Assembly (NCBI GenBank): GCA_020634235.1
Contig: JACKCB010000002.1
Coordinates: 744,001 to 808,000, forward strand
Origin: Ardenticatenaceae bacterium
GTDB taxonomy: Bacteria > Chloroflexota > Anaerolineae > Promineifilales > Promineifilaceae
Direction: 5' to 3'
Length of the DNA: 64,000 bases
Made by a program: the position numbers and the translations under genes. Of the stretch, positions 9,337 to 17,618 are shown one piece after another (position 1 is the stretch's first letter; every line of letters starts with the position of its first letter). The notes beneath the pieces are model-generated. The model saw nothing but the letters and a program-made list of their open reading frames with translations, searched no databases and was not told where the DNA came from.

Positions 9337-10182
9337 CTACTCGTAACGGTAGAAGCCCCGGCCGGTCTTCCGCCCCAAATGCCCGCTTTCCACCATCCGC
9401 TGCTGGATGGGGTGCGGGCGGTACTTCGGCTCCTGAAAATAAGCCTCGTACACCGCCTGGGTCACCGCATAATTCACATCACAGCCAATCAGGTCCACCA
9501 GCTCAAACGGCCCCATAGGGAAGCCAATCGACTTCATCAACCGGTCGATGTCGGCCACCCCGGCCGCGTTCTCCCCCAACAAGCGAAACGCCTCGCCATA
9601 AAACGGCCGGGCCACCCGGTTCACAATGAAAGCCGGCGTATCCTGGCAGTGGACGGCCGTCTTGCCCAGGCGGGCCACAAAGGCATCGGCGATGGCAATG
9701 GTAGCGTGGCTGGTATCCTCAGCGCGGATCACCTCTACCAGCTTCATGATGTGCGCCGGGTTGAAAAAATGCAGCCCCAAAAAGCGATCCGGCCGGGACG
9801 TGCTGCCGGCCAGGGCACTAATACTCAGGCTGGAGGTGTTGCTGGCCAGAATGGTCGCCGGCGGCAGCAGGTCGTCCAGCTCGGCGAAGATCTGCCGCTT
9901 CAACCCCAGAATTTCCGGCGCAGCCTCAATGATGATCCCGGCCGGGGCCATACCCGCCAGCGAAGTCGTCAGATGCAGCGCCACTTTAGCCCGCGCCGCC
10001 ACCGCCGCCGCCGTCTTGCCCCGCGCTACCCCCTTATCGATAGAGCCGCAAATCGCCGCCCGCGCCGCCGCCAAAATCGACTCCTCAATATCATAGAGAA
10101 TGACCTCATAGCCGGCCAGCGCCGCCGCCTGGGCAATCCCCCGCCCCATCGTGCCGCTGCCAATAACGCCAATACTATCCAT
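9337..10182 (-). CDS. 3-hydroxyacyl-CoA (3-hydroxybutyryl-CoA) dehydrogenase
   Basis: A 281-residue NAD(H)-dependent dehydrogenase of the HbdA/PaaH type, oxidising 3-hydroxyacyl-CoA to 3-oxoacyl-CoA in beta-oxidation or related CoA pathways. The N-terminal Rossmann motif GVIGSGTMGRGIAQ is at about residues 4-17; the catalytic region has ASNTSSLSI and GLHFFNPAHIMKLVEVI (catalytic His), and the C-terminal domain has GFPMGPFELVDLIG. Size is normal for the single-function family (about 280-290). I chose ATG 10182; a TTG at 10215 would add 11 residues with no family support. It lies 71 bp after the enoyl-CoA hydratase on the same strand, so the two probably form a beta-oxidation pair. The terminator at 9261-9298 follows. 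Confidence 0.93.
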   Translation of the reverse strand: MDSIGVIGSGTMGRGIAQAAALAGYEVILYDIEESILAAARAAICGSIDKGVARGKTAAAVAARAKVALHLTTSLAGMAPAGIIIEAAPEILGLKRQIFAELDDLLPPATILASNTSSLSISALAGSTSRPDRFLGLHFFNPAHIMKLVEVIRAEDTSHATIAIADAFVARLGKTAVHCQDTPAFIVNRVARPFYGEAFRLLGENAAGVADIDRLMKSIGFPMGPFELVDLIGCDVNYAVTQAVYEAYFQEPKYRPHPIQQRMVESGHLGRKTGRGFYRYE

Positions 10183-10253
10183 GTATGCTACCTGTTTCGC
10201 AGTGCAGAAGGGCAAAATGCGCCAGGGTCAGCGCCTGACGGCTTGCGCCGCGC

Positions 10254-11039
10254 CTACTCCCCCCGGAACGCCGGCGGCCGCTTCTCCAGGAAGGCCATCA
10301 CCCCTTCCTTGTTGTCGTGGCTGGCGCCGGCCACATCTTGCAGCAGCGCTTCATATTCCAGCGCCTCGGCCAGGGTCATGCTCAGCGCCTTGTTCATAGC
10401 CCGCTTGGTCAGGCCAAAGGCCAGGGTGGGGCCGCTGGCCAGCCGCTGCGCCCAGGCGGCGGTCACTTCCGGCAGTTGGTCGTGGGGCACCACGGCATTA
10501 ACCATGCCCCATGCGTGCGCCGTCCCGGCCGGGACCCTATCCGCCATCACCGCCATCTCATACGCCCGCCCATAACCAATCAGCCGCGGCAACAGCCAGG
10601 TGGAGCCACTGTCCGGGATCAGCCCCACGCGGCTGAACGCCTGGACAAAGCTCGCCCGGTCAGAGGCGATGCGCAGGTCGCAGGCCAGGGCAATGCCGCA
10701 GCCCGCGCCGGCCGCCACGCCGTTCACCGCGGCGATCACCGGCTTCTCCAGGGTAACAATTTGCAGCACCAGCCGGTTGTAACCGTGGCGCAAATGCTCG
10801 GCAATAGAAAAAGCCGCCCCCCGGCCGGCCACCGCCGCCAGGTCTTGCCCGGAAGAAAAGCCCCGCCCGCTGCCGGTGAGCACAATACAGCGCACCGCTT
10901 TGTCCCGGCCGGCCTCTTGCAGCGCGGCCATCGTCTCCGCCGTCATCTCATCGTTGAACGCATTCAGCTTATCCGGCCGGTTCAACGTAATCGTCGCCAC
11001 CCCATCCCCCACCGTGTACAAAATCGTCGCCAAAGCCAT
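10254..11039 (-). CDS. Enoyl-CoA hydratase/isomerase family protein (PaaG-like)
   Basis: A 261-residue crotonase-fold enzyme. The start TLNRPDKLNAFNDEM (about residues 18-32), the oxyanion-hole segments GRGFSSGQDL (about 58-67) and AVNGVAAGAGCGIALACDLRIAS (about 103-125), and GLIPDSGSTWLLPRLIG are characteristic. The second acidic residue usual in hydratases sits here in a GLIPDSG context, as in PaaG-type 1,2-epoxyphenylacetyl-CoA isomerases. Together with the adjacent PaaH-like dehydrogenase this hints at phenylacetate or aromatic-CoA degradation, but no other paa gene is present, so plain enoyl-CoA hydratase remains possible. The NTF2-like gene lies 63 bp upstream in the same direction. Confidence 0.88.
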   Translation of the reverse strand: MALATILYTVGDGVATITLNRPDKLNAFNDEMTAETMAALQEAGRDKAVRCIVLTGSGRGFSSGQDLAAVAGRGAAFSIAEHLRHGYNRLVLQIVTLEKPVIAAVNGVAAGAGCGIALACDLRIASDRASFVQAFSRVGLIPDSGSTWLLPRLIGYGRAYEMAVMADRVPAGTAHAWGMVNAVVPHDQLPEVTAAWAQRLASGPTLAFGLTKRAMNKALSMTLAEALEYEALLQDVAGASHDNKEGVMAFLEKRPPAFRGE

Positions 11040-11102
11040 GCTGTTCCGTCTTCCGTGCTGCGAATTGCGCGCCGCGCTGGCCCCAGGCCAGCCCCCTGCA
11101 CG

Positions 11103-11474
11103 CTACTGAATCTGCGCCACCATCGCCTTAAAATCCCAATACCCCTCTAGCTGGCTAATCCGCCCATCAGCGGCCAGGGTGTAGACGTTGACGCCGGCAA
11201 AGTGGGCCGTCTTGCCCGATTTGGCCGTGGCGGTGGCCTGCCAGGGCACGGCCACGCGCTCCCCGGCCGGGTACATCTCCCCCGGTGTCATCTGGAACGA
11301 CTGCCAGGTGCGCTCCATGCCATCAAAAAACTTGTGCAGCCCCGCCTCCCCTTGCAGCACGCGCCCGCCATACGGGTCTTGCAGCGTCGCCTCCGGCGTG
11401 AAACAGTCCACGTAGGCAGCGCGGTCCAGGTTATTCAGCGCAGCGAAGTAGTTAAAAATCGAGGAAGCCATCAT
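11103..11474 (-). CDS. NTF2/SnoaL-like domain protein (ketosteroid-isomerase-like)
   Basis: About 123 residues with the cone-shaped NTF2/SnoaL-like fold pattern: an N-terminal helix (FNYFAALNNLDRAAYVDCF), then TPEATLQDPYG, a long helix (GLHKFFDGMERTWQSF) and C-terminal strands ending in LEGYWDFKAMVAQIQ. Such proteins are small isomerases, hydrolases or ligand-binding proteins; the substrate cannot be predicted. The start is set at the ATGATG of 11474-11469, preceded by a GGAGAG ribosome-binding site that lies inside the end of the upstream gene; the two genes overlap by about 23 bp, suggesting translational coupling. It may work with the downstream hydratase and dehydrogenase on a CoA or ring substrate (inference). 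Confidence 0.75.
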   Translation of the reverse strand: MMASSIFNYFAALNNLDRAAYVDCFTPEATLQDPYGGRVLQGEAGLHKFFDGMERTWQSFQMTPGEMYPAGERVAVPWQATATAKSGKTAHFAGVNVYTLAADGRISQLEGYWDFKAMVAQIQ

Positions 11475-11832
11475 CCTCTCCTTCATCAAACTCTTCCAGC
11501 TCTTCGTCGTCCTCGTCATCCTCATCCACCGGCCAGCGCACCCACAGCATCAGCACCGTGCCTTCCGGCACCTGGCGCAGGCGCATCGCCACCACGTCCA
11601 CTTCCTGGCGCATCCGCAGGTCATCGGGAAAGTCCAAACGCACCGGCCGGGCTTCGCGCCACGCCTGGCGGCAGCGGTCCAGGATATCTTCGCCGCGGGC
11701 CGTGCGCAGCTCACAAAAGGCATTGGCCGCATCCGTCGGCCCCTCATACACCGATTGCAGCATCAAATGCGGGGCCGGCTGGAAATCGGGCGTTGGCCCT
11801 TCTAGCACCGTGATATATTCTGGTTCAGTCAC
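11452..11832 (-). CDS. Hypothetical protein with strongly acidic C-terminal tail
   Basis: A 126-residue protein of unknown function. The first about 95 residues look like a compact alpha/beta domain (LMLQSVYEGPTDAANAFCELR, then DILDRCRQAW and DFPDDLRMRQEVDVVAMRL). From about residue 104 it is almost purely acidic (DEDDEDDEELEEFDEGEDD). I do not recognise a family. Translation starts at GTG 11832, with GAGGAA about 8 bases upstream. It overlaps and probably couples to the NTF2-like gene. The 135-bp gap upstream holds one iterated palindrome (11882-11891) and a TATAGT-like -10 sequence on the minus strand, so the operon promoter may lie there. Confidence 0.7.
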   Translation of the reverse strand: MTEPEYITVLEGPTPDFQPAPHLMLQSVYEGPTDAANAFCELRTARGEDILDRCRQAWREARPVRLDFPDDLRMRQEVDVVAMRLRQVPEGTVLMLWVRWPVDEDDEDDEELEEFDEGEDDGFLDF

Positions 11833-11967
11833 GTTATATTCCTCACAAAGTCATACTCTCACCGCCAGGCACCTGCCGTGTCCCGGCCGGGTGATGACGA
11901 CTATACTACCCCGAAAAGCCCACCAGGAAAAGACAAACAGGTTACAGCTTGCTAAGAGAACAACCAA

Positions 11968-13137
11968 CTAGCCCACCAACCCGCGCAGCCCCTGCGCCAG
12001 GTCGGCCACGATGTCATCCACATCCTCCAGCCCCACCGACAGCCGCACCAACCCCGGCCGGGTGCCACTGGCCGCCATCTCCTCCGCCGTCTGCACCGCC
12101 GAGATCGTGCTCGCCGGGTGCGTAATCAGCGAATGCGTCCCCCCCAGGCTCACCGCCAGGCTGATCAGCTTCAGCCGCCGCAGCAGCGCCTCCCCGGCCG
12201 GGCGTCCCCCCACCAGATCAAAGCAAACCATCCCGCCAAAGCCACCTGGCATCTGCTGTCGCGCCAGCGCATGCTGCGGATGGCTGGCCAGGCCCGGATA
12301 ATACACCTCGCGCACCGCCGGGTGGCCGGCCAAAAACTGCGCTACCGCCAGCCCATTGGCATTATGCGCCGCCATCCGCAGCCCAAACGTTTGCAGGCCG
12401 CGCTGCAGCAGCCACGCCTCAAAGGGATGCAGCACCCCGCCCAGCAGCACATGCGTCTGCCACAGCCGGCTGATGTGCGCCTGCCGCCCCATCACCACCC
12501 CGGCCACCACGTCAGAATGGCCACCCAGGTACTTCGTCGCACTGTGCAGCGTCAGGTCAATACCCAGCGCCAGCGGCCGCTGGTTGTAGGGCGTGGCAAA
12601 GGTGTTATCGGCCACCGTCAGGACCCCCTGCGCCCGCCCCAGCGCCGCCACCGCCGCCAGGTCGGTCAGCGCCAGCGTTGGGTTGGCCGGGCTTTCCACG
12701 TAAATCAGCCGCGTGTTGGGCTGGATGGCCGCCGCAAACGCCGCCGTGTCCGTCTGGTCCACCAGCGTCGCCGTAATGCCAAAGTCGGCCAGCTTGCGCG
12801 CCAGCAGCTTGGTGGTTGTGGGGTACAGCGTCTGCTGCGCCACCACGTGGTCCCCCTGGCGCAAAAAGGTCAGCAGCACCAGCGACACCGCCGCCATGCC
12901 CGAGGCCACCACCAGCGCCGCCTCGCCGCCCGCCAGCCGGGCCAGCGTCGCCTCAGCCTGCTTGCTGTTGGGCGAGGCATAGCGGCCATAAAAAGCCGGG
13001 TGCGCCTCCGCCGTCATCGCCGCCGCAATCCCGGCCGGGTCCCCAAACCGGTACGTCGCACTCTGATAAATCGCCCCCGCCACCCCCTCTGCCCCCTCCC
13101 CTATGCCCTGCCCCCCGTGCACCAACCCCGTCTGCAT
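11968..13137 (-). CDS. Cys/Met metabolism PLP-dependent enzyme (cystathionine gamma-synthase / methionine gamma-lyase type)
   Basis: A 389-residue fold-type I PLP enzyme of transsulfuration or sulfur amino-acid metabolism. Visible motifs are the cofactor-phosphate region GRYASPNSKQAEATLARLAGG and ASGMAAVSLVLL, the PLP-ring Asp in VADNTFATP, the Schiff-base lysine in SATKYLGGHSD, and the C-terminal SLGGTHSLITHPAS. Gamma-synthase, beta-lyase and gamma-lyase cannot be separated from sequence alone. The start is set at ATG 13137 (MQTGLVHGGQG), giving the usual family length; the frame is open 29 codons further upstream through a low-complexity stretch. The first 60 or so bases of the mRNA are unusually rich in G-runs (see findings). 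The K+ channel gene ends 91 bp upstream. Confidence 0.9.
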   Translation of the reverse strand: MQTGLVHGGQGIGEGAEGVAGAIYQSATYRFGDPAGIAAAMTAEAHPAFYGRYASPNSKQAEATLARLAGGEAALVVASGMAAVSLVLLTFLRQGDHVVAQQTLYPTTTKLLARKLADFGITATLVDQTDTAAFAAAIQPNTRLIYVESPANPTLALTDLAAVAALGRAQGVLTVADNTFATPYNQRPLALGIDLTLHSATKYLGGHSDVVAGVVMGRQAHISRLWQTHVLLGGVLHPFEAWLLQRGLQTFGLRMAAHNANGLAVAQFLAGHPAVREVYYPGLASHPQHALARQQMPGGFGGMVCFDLVGGRPAGEALLRRLKLISLAVSLGGTHSLITHPASTISAVQTAEEMAASGTRPGLVRLSVGLEDVDDIVADLAQGLRGLVG

Positions 13138-13150
13138 CCCCCACACCCCC
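13073..13150 (-). other. G-run cluster (potential G-quadruplex) over a translation start
   Basis: On the minus (coding) strand, at least nine runs of three to six G occur within about 80 bases, separated by loops of one to nine bases, spanning the ATG at 13137. The tightest part has four runs of four or five G with loops of one to four bases. This satisfies the usual sequence pattern for a G-quadruplex in both the DNA coding strand and the mRNA. The extension to about 13250 on the plus strand is a C-rich, G-poor low-complexity tract. Confidence 0.6.
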
Positions 13151-13228
13151 ATCTCCTGCCCTTCAACCATCTCATCCATCATCCATACCTCCATAACCCA
13201 ACATTCACTCCCGCACCCCCTCACCCCC

Positions 13229-14233
13229 TCACCTCCCCTTCACCAGCCCCTCCAGCGCCGCCAACTGCTCCCGCGTCCCCACCGCAATCAACCCATCCCC
13301 CGCTTCAAAGCGCGTCGTGTCGCTCAGGGCCAGGGTGCGTTCCGGCTCGCCGCGCAGCAGGGCCACCAGAATCGCCCCCGTGCGCCGGCGCACGTCCGAC
13401 TCCACCACCGTCTGCCCGGCCAGCGGCGATTCCGGCCGGATCTTCACCTGCTCCAGCCACAGCGCCAGATCATTGCCCAGCGTCACCACCTCCATAAACT
13501 CCGCCACTTGCGGCCGCAGCACCATGTTAGCCATCTGCCGCCCGCCGGCACGGTAAGGCGAGATGACCTTGTCCGCCCCCACGCGGCGCATCTTGGCCTC
13601 GTTCTCGGCATCCACGCTGCGGGCCACAATAAACAGCTTGGGGTTCAGCGTGCGCGCCGAGAGAACGATGAGCAGATTGTCGGCGTCGTAGCCGGTGCAC
13701 ACCAGCAGGCCGCTGGCCCGCGCCACCCCCGCCCGCAGCAGCACCTCGTCGCGGGTGGCATCCCCCTCCAGCACCGTCCAGCCGCGGTCCATCACCTGCC
13801 GCGCCCCGCCGGGGTCGTGTTCAATCAGCACAAAGGGGTGGCCCACTTCAGCCAGGGAGGTGGCTGCGCTTTGCCCCACCCGGCCGGAGCCGCAAATAAT
13901 CACGTGGTCCTGCATTTTGTCGATGACGCGCATCTGCCGCCTCCGCCACAACTGGCTGGCCCGTTCCGGAGCCAGCAAATACTCGGCAAACACATTGATG
14001 CCCAGGGCCAGGCTGGCCACGCCCAGCAAAATGAGCAGCACCGTGAACAACCGCCCCGCCCCCGACAACGCCCGCACCTCGCCAAAGCCCACCGTGGTCA
14101 GGGTGATGGCCGTCATGTAAGCCGCCTCGCCCCACGACCAGCCCTCGATGAGCACGTAGCCAACCACCCCCAGCCCAAACAGCAGCAGGAGCAAGAGCAA
14201 AATCAGGCTGGAGCGACGGCGTAAATAAGACAT
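13229..14233 (-). CDS. Potassium channel with RCK (TrkA-N/TrkA-C) domains
   Basis: A 334-residue two-transmembrane potassium channel of the MthK/Kch type. TM1 is at about residues 9-30; the pore helix and selectivity filter are at TLTTVGFGE (about 45-53); TM2 is at about 60-85. The cytosolic regulator-of-K+-conductance module has a Rossmann start HVIICGSGRVGQSAA (about 110-124), and a TrkA-C domain fills the C-terminus (about 255-334). The filter reads TVGFG rather than TVGYG, a known conservative variant. It probably controls membrane potential and K+ balance, gated by a cytosolic ligand. The frame is open further upstream, but ATG 14233 starts directly before TM1, as expected. It is divergent from the EamA transporter with an 87-bp shared promoter gap. 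Confidence 0.93.
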   Translation of the reverse strand: MSYLRRRSSLILLLLLLLFGLGVVGYVLIEGWSWGEAAYMTAITLTTVGFGEVRALSGAGRLFTVLLILLGVASLALGINVFAEYLLAPERASQLWRRRQMRVIDKMQDHVIICGSGRVGQSAATSLAEVGHPFVLIEHDPGGARQVMDRGWTVLEGDATRDEVLLRAGVARASGLLVCTGYDADNLLIVLSARTLNPKLFIVARSVDAENEAKMRRVGADKVISPYRAGGRQMANMVLRPQVAEFMEVVTLGNDLALWLEQVKIRPESPLAGQTVVESDVRRRTGAILVALLRGEPERTLALSDTTRFEAGDGLIAVGTREQLAALEGLVKGR

Positions 14234-14305
14234 AGGCAAGTGAGCATTATACCGCAAAAGCAGCCCGACAAGCTTCACCCCCTCCCCCTTTCCTCCGCAC
14301 CACGC

Positions 14306-14311
14306 TACAAT
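14306..14311 (+). promoter_or_regulatory. -10 element (TACAAT) of a probably leaderless transcript
   Basis: TACAAT ends 9 bases before ATG 14321. A normal distance to the start point would put transcription initiation on or next to the ATG. No ribosome-binding site is visible. No convincing -35 hexamer was found at 16-18 bp, so this rests on the -10 sequence alone. Confidence 0.4.
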
Positions 14312-14320
14312 CCCACTCTT

Positions 14321-15244
14321 ATGAACCAACCCACCCGTTCCACCCTGCTGCCCGCCTACCTGGCCCTGCTGGCCGGCATTCTCAGCACCGGTTTTTCCGG
14401 CATCTTTGTCTTTTGGGCCAACGCCCCGGGGCCGGTCACCGGCTTCTATCGCATGGCCATCGCCACCCTGGCCATGGCCATCCCCTTTTGGCGGCAGGCG
14501 CGGCGGCAGCGCGCCCCCCGGCCGGGGACCATCCCACTCACCCCCTACCCGCACCGGGCGCTGCTGCTGGCCGTCCTGGGCGGCGCCCTCTTCGCCAGCG
14601 ACCTCGTCTTTTGGAACAGCGGCGTGCTGCTCAGCGGGGCCACCATGCCCACCCTCATGGGCAACACCGCCCCCGTTTGGGTGGGGCTGGGCGCCCTGGT
14701 CTTCTTCCGCGAAAAGCTCACCCTCTCCTTCTGGCTGGGGCTGCTGCTGGCCATCAGCGGCGCGGTCGTCATCCTGGGGCTAAACCTGCGCCAGGATTTC
14801 AACCTGGGGCTGGGCACACTCCTAGGGCTGCTCTCCGGCATCTTCTACGGCGGCTACTACCTGGTCACCCAGCGCGGCCGCCAATTCCTGGACACCATCA
14901 CCTACTTCTGGCTGGCCACCGCCATCGCCGTCGTCGTCCTATTCCTGCTCACCCAACTGCTCAGCCAGCCGCTCACCGGCTACCCGCTGCAAAGCTACCT
15001 CAGCTTCCTGGGGCTGGGGCTGCTGGTACACGCCTTTGGCCAATATTCATTTAGCTACGCCCTGGGCTATTTGCCGGCCTCGTTGGTTGCCCCGGCCGGG
15101 TTAGGCCAACCCGTGGTCACCGCCCTGCTGGCCGGGCCGCTGCTGGGCCAATACCTCACCCCCGGCCAGGCCGCCGGCGGCGTTGCCGTGCTGGTGGGCG
15201 TGCTGGTCGTCCACCGCAGCCGCACCGGGCGGCGCAGCGCGTAA
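14321..15244 (+). CDS. EamA/DMT-family transporter
   Basis: A 307-residue inner-membrane protein with ten predicted hydrophobic segments arranged as two EamA repeats, the drug/metabolite transporter architecture. The first repeat starts at LPAYLALLAGILSTGFSGIF and contains RMAIATLAMAIPF; each half ends with the family's PVWVGLGALVFFREKL- or VVTALLAGPLLGQYL-type segment followed by a glycine-rich helix. Members export amino acids, metabolites or drugs; the substrate cannot be told. The start at ATG 14321 immediately precedes TM1 and follows a TACAAT -10 box by 9 bases. The gene is convergent with the APC permease; between them lies only a weak hairpin (15254-15270) without a T-run. Confidence 0.9.
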   Translation: MNQPTRSTLLPAYLALLAGILSTGFSGIFVFWANAPGPVTGFYRMAIATLAMAIPFWRQARRQRAPRPGTIPLTPYPHRALLLAVLGGALFASDLVFWNSGVLLSGATMPTLMGNTAPVWVGLGALVFFREKLTLSFWLGLLLAISGAVVILGLNLRQDFNLGLGTLLGLLSGIFYGGYYLVTQRGRQFLDTITYFWLATAIAVVVLFLLTQLLSQPLTGYPLQSYLSFLGLGLLVHAFGQYSFSYALGYLPASLVAPAGLGQPVVTALLAGPLLGQYLTPGQAAGGVAVLVGVLVVHRSRTGRRSA

Positions 15245-15308
15245 AACGTGGGTGGCGGGCGTATCCCGCCAACCCAACCCCGTACGCGTCACGCCGCCCG
15301 GCCATGGA

Positions 15309-17618
15309 TTACACTTCCCGCTGCCCCCGCCGCGCCGGTAAAATCGTCTCCCGCAGCATCGAATGCAGCACCGAACTGCGCCGTTTCACCAGCAGCACCG
15401 GGCAGTGCGCCTCGTCCGCCACCCGCTCCGACACATTGCCCAGCAGCAGGTTGCGGAACAGCGGCTCCGACGTAGCCCCAATGACGATCAGGTCGCAGTT
15501 CTCGGCCGCCTGCAAAATGCCGGCCACCGGCGATTCGGCGGCCACCACTCGCGTGGTCACCGGGTATTCCAGCCCATCGGTCGCGCGGCGGAAGGCGTTG
15601 TTGGCCTGGGCCTGGGCGGCGGTAGGGTCAGCCCCGGCCGGGACCACATGCACCGCGATCAGCTCCGTCTCCTCCGGCGTGTTGCGCGCCAGCGCCGCCG
15701 CCGTCGTCATCACAAAGCGGCCGTTCGGCCCGCCAGCCACCGGCACCAAAATGCGCCGCAGCGGCCCATGCGGCCGCGGCCGCAAAATGGCAATATCCGC
15801 CGGCGGATTAGACACAATCCGGTCAATCACCGAGCCAAACAGGCGGTCGTTAGTCCCCGACGTTCCCGGCCAGCCAAACATGATCAGGTCGCTGGCATTC
15901 TCCACCGACGTTTTCAGGATCGCCGTATGCACATCGCGCCCCAGGCGAATCATCGAATGGACCGGCACCTGCCACTGTTTCGCCTCGGCAATCACCGATT
16001 GCAGCGGTTCCCGCCCCTCGCGCAGAAAGAGCCGCCCATCCGACAGCGACAGCGGCTGCGGCACCTTGATCACGTGCAGGGCCAGCACCCCGCCCTGCTT
16101 ATCCCGCGCCAGCATACTGGCCATGCGGCCCAGCTCCGCCGCCTGCGCCGCGTTGGCCACCGGCAGCAGCACCGAGTAATCCACCGACACCAGCGCCTCC
16201 TCCAGCAGCACCTCCTTCGGCCGCTGCATCGCCTCTTTGGTGCGGAAGTAGCCCCAATAAAGCAGCATCCCCACGGCAATCCAGCCGATGGTCACCAGGC
16301 CCACCTGGCGCGCCTCAAAGGCCAGGAAAATGGCCAGCGCCATATTGCTGACAATACCGATCAGCGGTGGCCAGGGGAAAAGAGGCACAAAGAAGCCGCG
16401 GTCCAGGTCCGGCCGGCGCTGGCGCAGGGTCATCAACGTGATGTTCACCTGGGCAAACATGAACAAGAACATCACGTCGGCCGCCTTGGCCACATCCTCA
16501 ATAGGCAGCGAAACAGCCATGATGATGATCAACACCGCCGAGATGAAAACGGCGTAATGGGGGGTGTGCATCTTCTCGTGAATGCGGCCGAAAATCTCCG
16601 GCAGGTTGTGGTCGCGCCCCATGGCAAAGGAGACGCGCGACGAGGAGTAAATGGTGGCGTTAAGGGCGGACATGGTGGAAGCCAAACCGCTGATGAGGAT
16701 AAGGACGCCGCCCCAGCCGGGCATCAACTGCTCGGCGGCGCGGGCAATGGCCAGCTCACCGTTGCTGGCCAGGTATTCCCACACCGGGATGTCCCCCGCC
16801 CCGGCCGGGACCTGCACCGCGCCAATGGCCACAATCGCCACCAGCACGTAAATGATCACCACAATAACCAGCGAGATGAAGATGGCCCGCGGCACGTTAC
16901 GCTTCGGATTCTTCACCTCCTCGCCACTCTGGGCAATGATCTCGTACCCCTCAAACGCGATGAACGTCAGCCCCATGGCCGTGAAGACCCCCACAATGCC
17001 ATTGGGCAAGAAGTTATCGGTAAACACGTTGAACGTGGGGTTAATGATCATCGCCCGGATGCCCACAGCAATAAAAACGCCCAGGATGATCACCTTGGCA
17101 ATGGTCACCACGTTGCCCACCAACCCCGTCTCGCTGGCCCCGCGGAAGTTAATGAAGGCAAACAAGGCCACAATGATCCCCATAATAATCAGCACCAGGT
17201 TGTGACCATTGCCATGCAGCCAGGCGGCGTCCGGGAAGGCCACGGCCAGCAGCTCCACGGCAAACGCCCCAAAGCCCAGGCCATACAGCGAGCAGGCCAC
17301 GGCGTGGGCAAACCAGCTCATCCAGCCGGCCAAAAAGCCCTGCGTGCCGCCCATGCCCTCCTTCACCCACAGGTAGCCGCCGCCCGCCTCCGGGAAACAA
17401 GAGCCAAGCTCGGCATAAGAGAGGGCGGTAAAGGTGGTCACGATGCCATTCAGGATGAAGGCCAGCACCAGGGCCGGGCCGGCGTGCCCGGCCGCGATAC
17501 CGGTCAGCACAAAGATACCGGCCCCAATCATCGCCCCCACGCCAATCATGGTCACGTCCAGCAGCCCAAGGGTGCGGCTGAGGGTGATCTCGCCATTGTT
17601 GTTATTACGGTTCGTCAA
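15309..17618 (-). CDS. APC-superfamily amino acid permease fused to universal stress (Usp) domains
   Basis: A 769-residue protein. The first about 470 residues are a twelve-helix APC permease, opening with the family signature VGAMIGAGIFVLTGIAAGHAG (TM1) and containing SYAELGSCFPEAGGGYLW and the FIAFEGYEIIAQSGEEVKNPKR segment. The C-terminal about 290 residues form two Usp-like alpha/beta domains; the last ends with the ATP-binding-type pattern GATSEPLFRNLLLGNVSERV followed by CPVLLVKR. The permease imports or exchanges amino acids, and the Usp part probably senses nucleotide or stress state; this fusion is a known type. Start TTG 17618 is chosen because AAAGGAG lies at good spacing. It is divergent from the aldehyde dehydrogenase across 344 bp. 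Confidence 0.9.
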   Translation of the reverse strand: MTNRNNNNGEITLSRTLGLLDVTMIGVGAMIGAGIFVLTGIAAGHAGPALVLAFILNGIVTTFTALSYAELGSCFPEAGGGYLWVKEGMGGTQGFLAGWMSWFAHAVACSLYGLGFGAFAVELLAVAFPDAAWLHGNGHNLVLIIMGIIVALFAFINFRGASETGLVGNVVTIAKVIILGVFIAVGIRAMIINPTFNVFTDNFLPNGIVGVFTAMGLTFIAFEGYEIIAQSGEEVKNPKRNVPRAIFISLVIVVIIYVLVAIVAIGAVQVPAGAGDIPVWEYLASNGELAIARAAEQLMPGWGGVLILISGLASTMSALNATIYSSSRVSFAMGRDHNLPEIFGRIHEKMHTPHYAVFISAVLIIIMAVSLPIEDVAKAADVMFLFMFAQVNITLMTLRQRRPDLDRGFFVPLFPWPPLIGIVSNMALAIFLAFEARQVGLVTIGWIAVGMLLYWGYFRTKEAMQRPKEVLLEEALVSVDYSVLLPVANAAQAAELGRMASMLARDKQGGVLALHVIKVPQPLSLSDGRLFLREGREPLQSVIAEAKQWQVPVHSMIRLGRDVHTAILKTSVENASDLIMFGWPGTSGTNDRLFGSVIDRIVSNPPADIAILRPRPHGPLRRILVPVAGGPNGRFVMTTAAALARNTPEETELIAVHVVPAGADPTAAQAQANNAFRRATDGLEYPVTTRVVAAESPVAGILQAAENCDLIVIGATSEPLFRNLLLGNVSERVADEAHCPVLLVKRRSSVLHSMLRETILPARRGQREV

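Noticed and set aside
9379..10575. A long plus-strand open frame (about 398 codons) opposite the dehydrogenase and hydratase
   Set aside because: Its translation is rich in Arg/His/Gln without any domain; the minus-strand genes have clear enzymes. It is a GC-rich shadow frame.
15254..15270. Terminator hairpin between the EamA transporter and the permease
   Set aside because: Only a 6-bp stem with a 5-base loop and no T-run on either strand.
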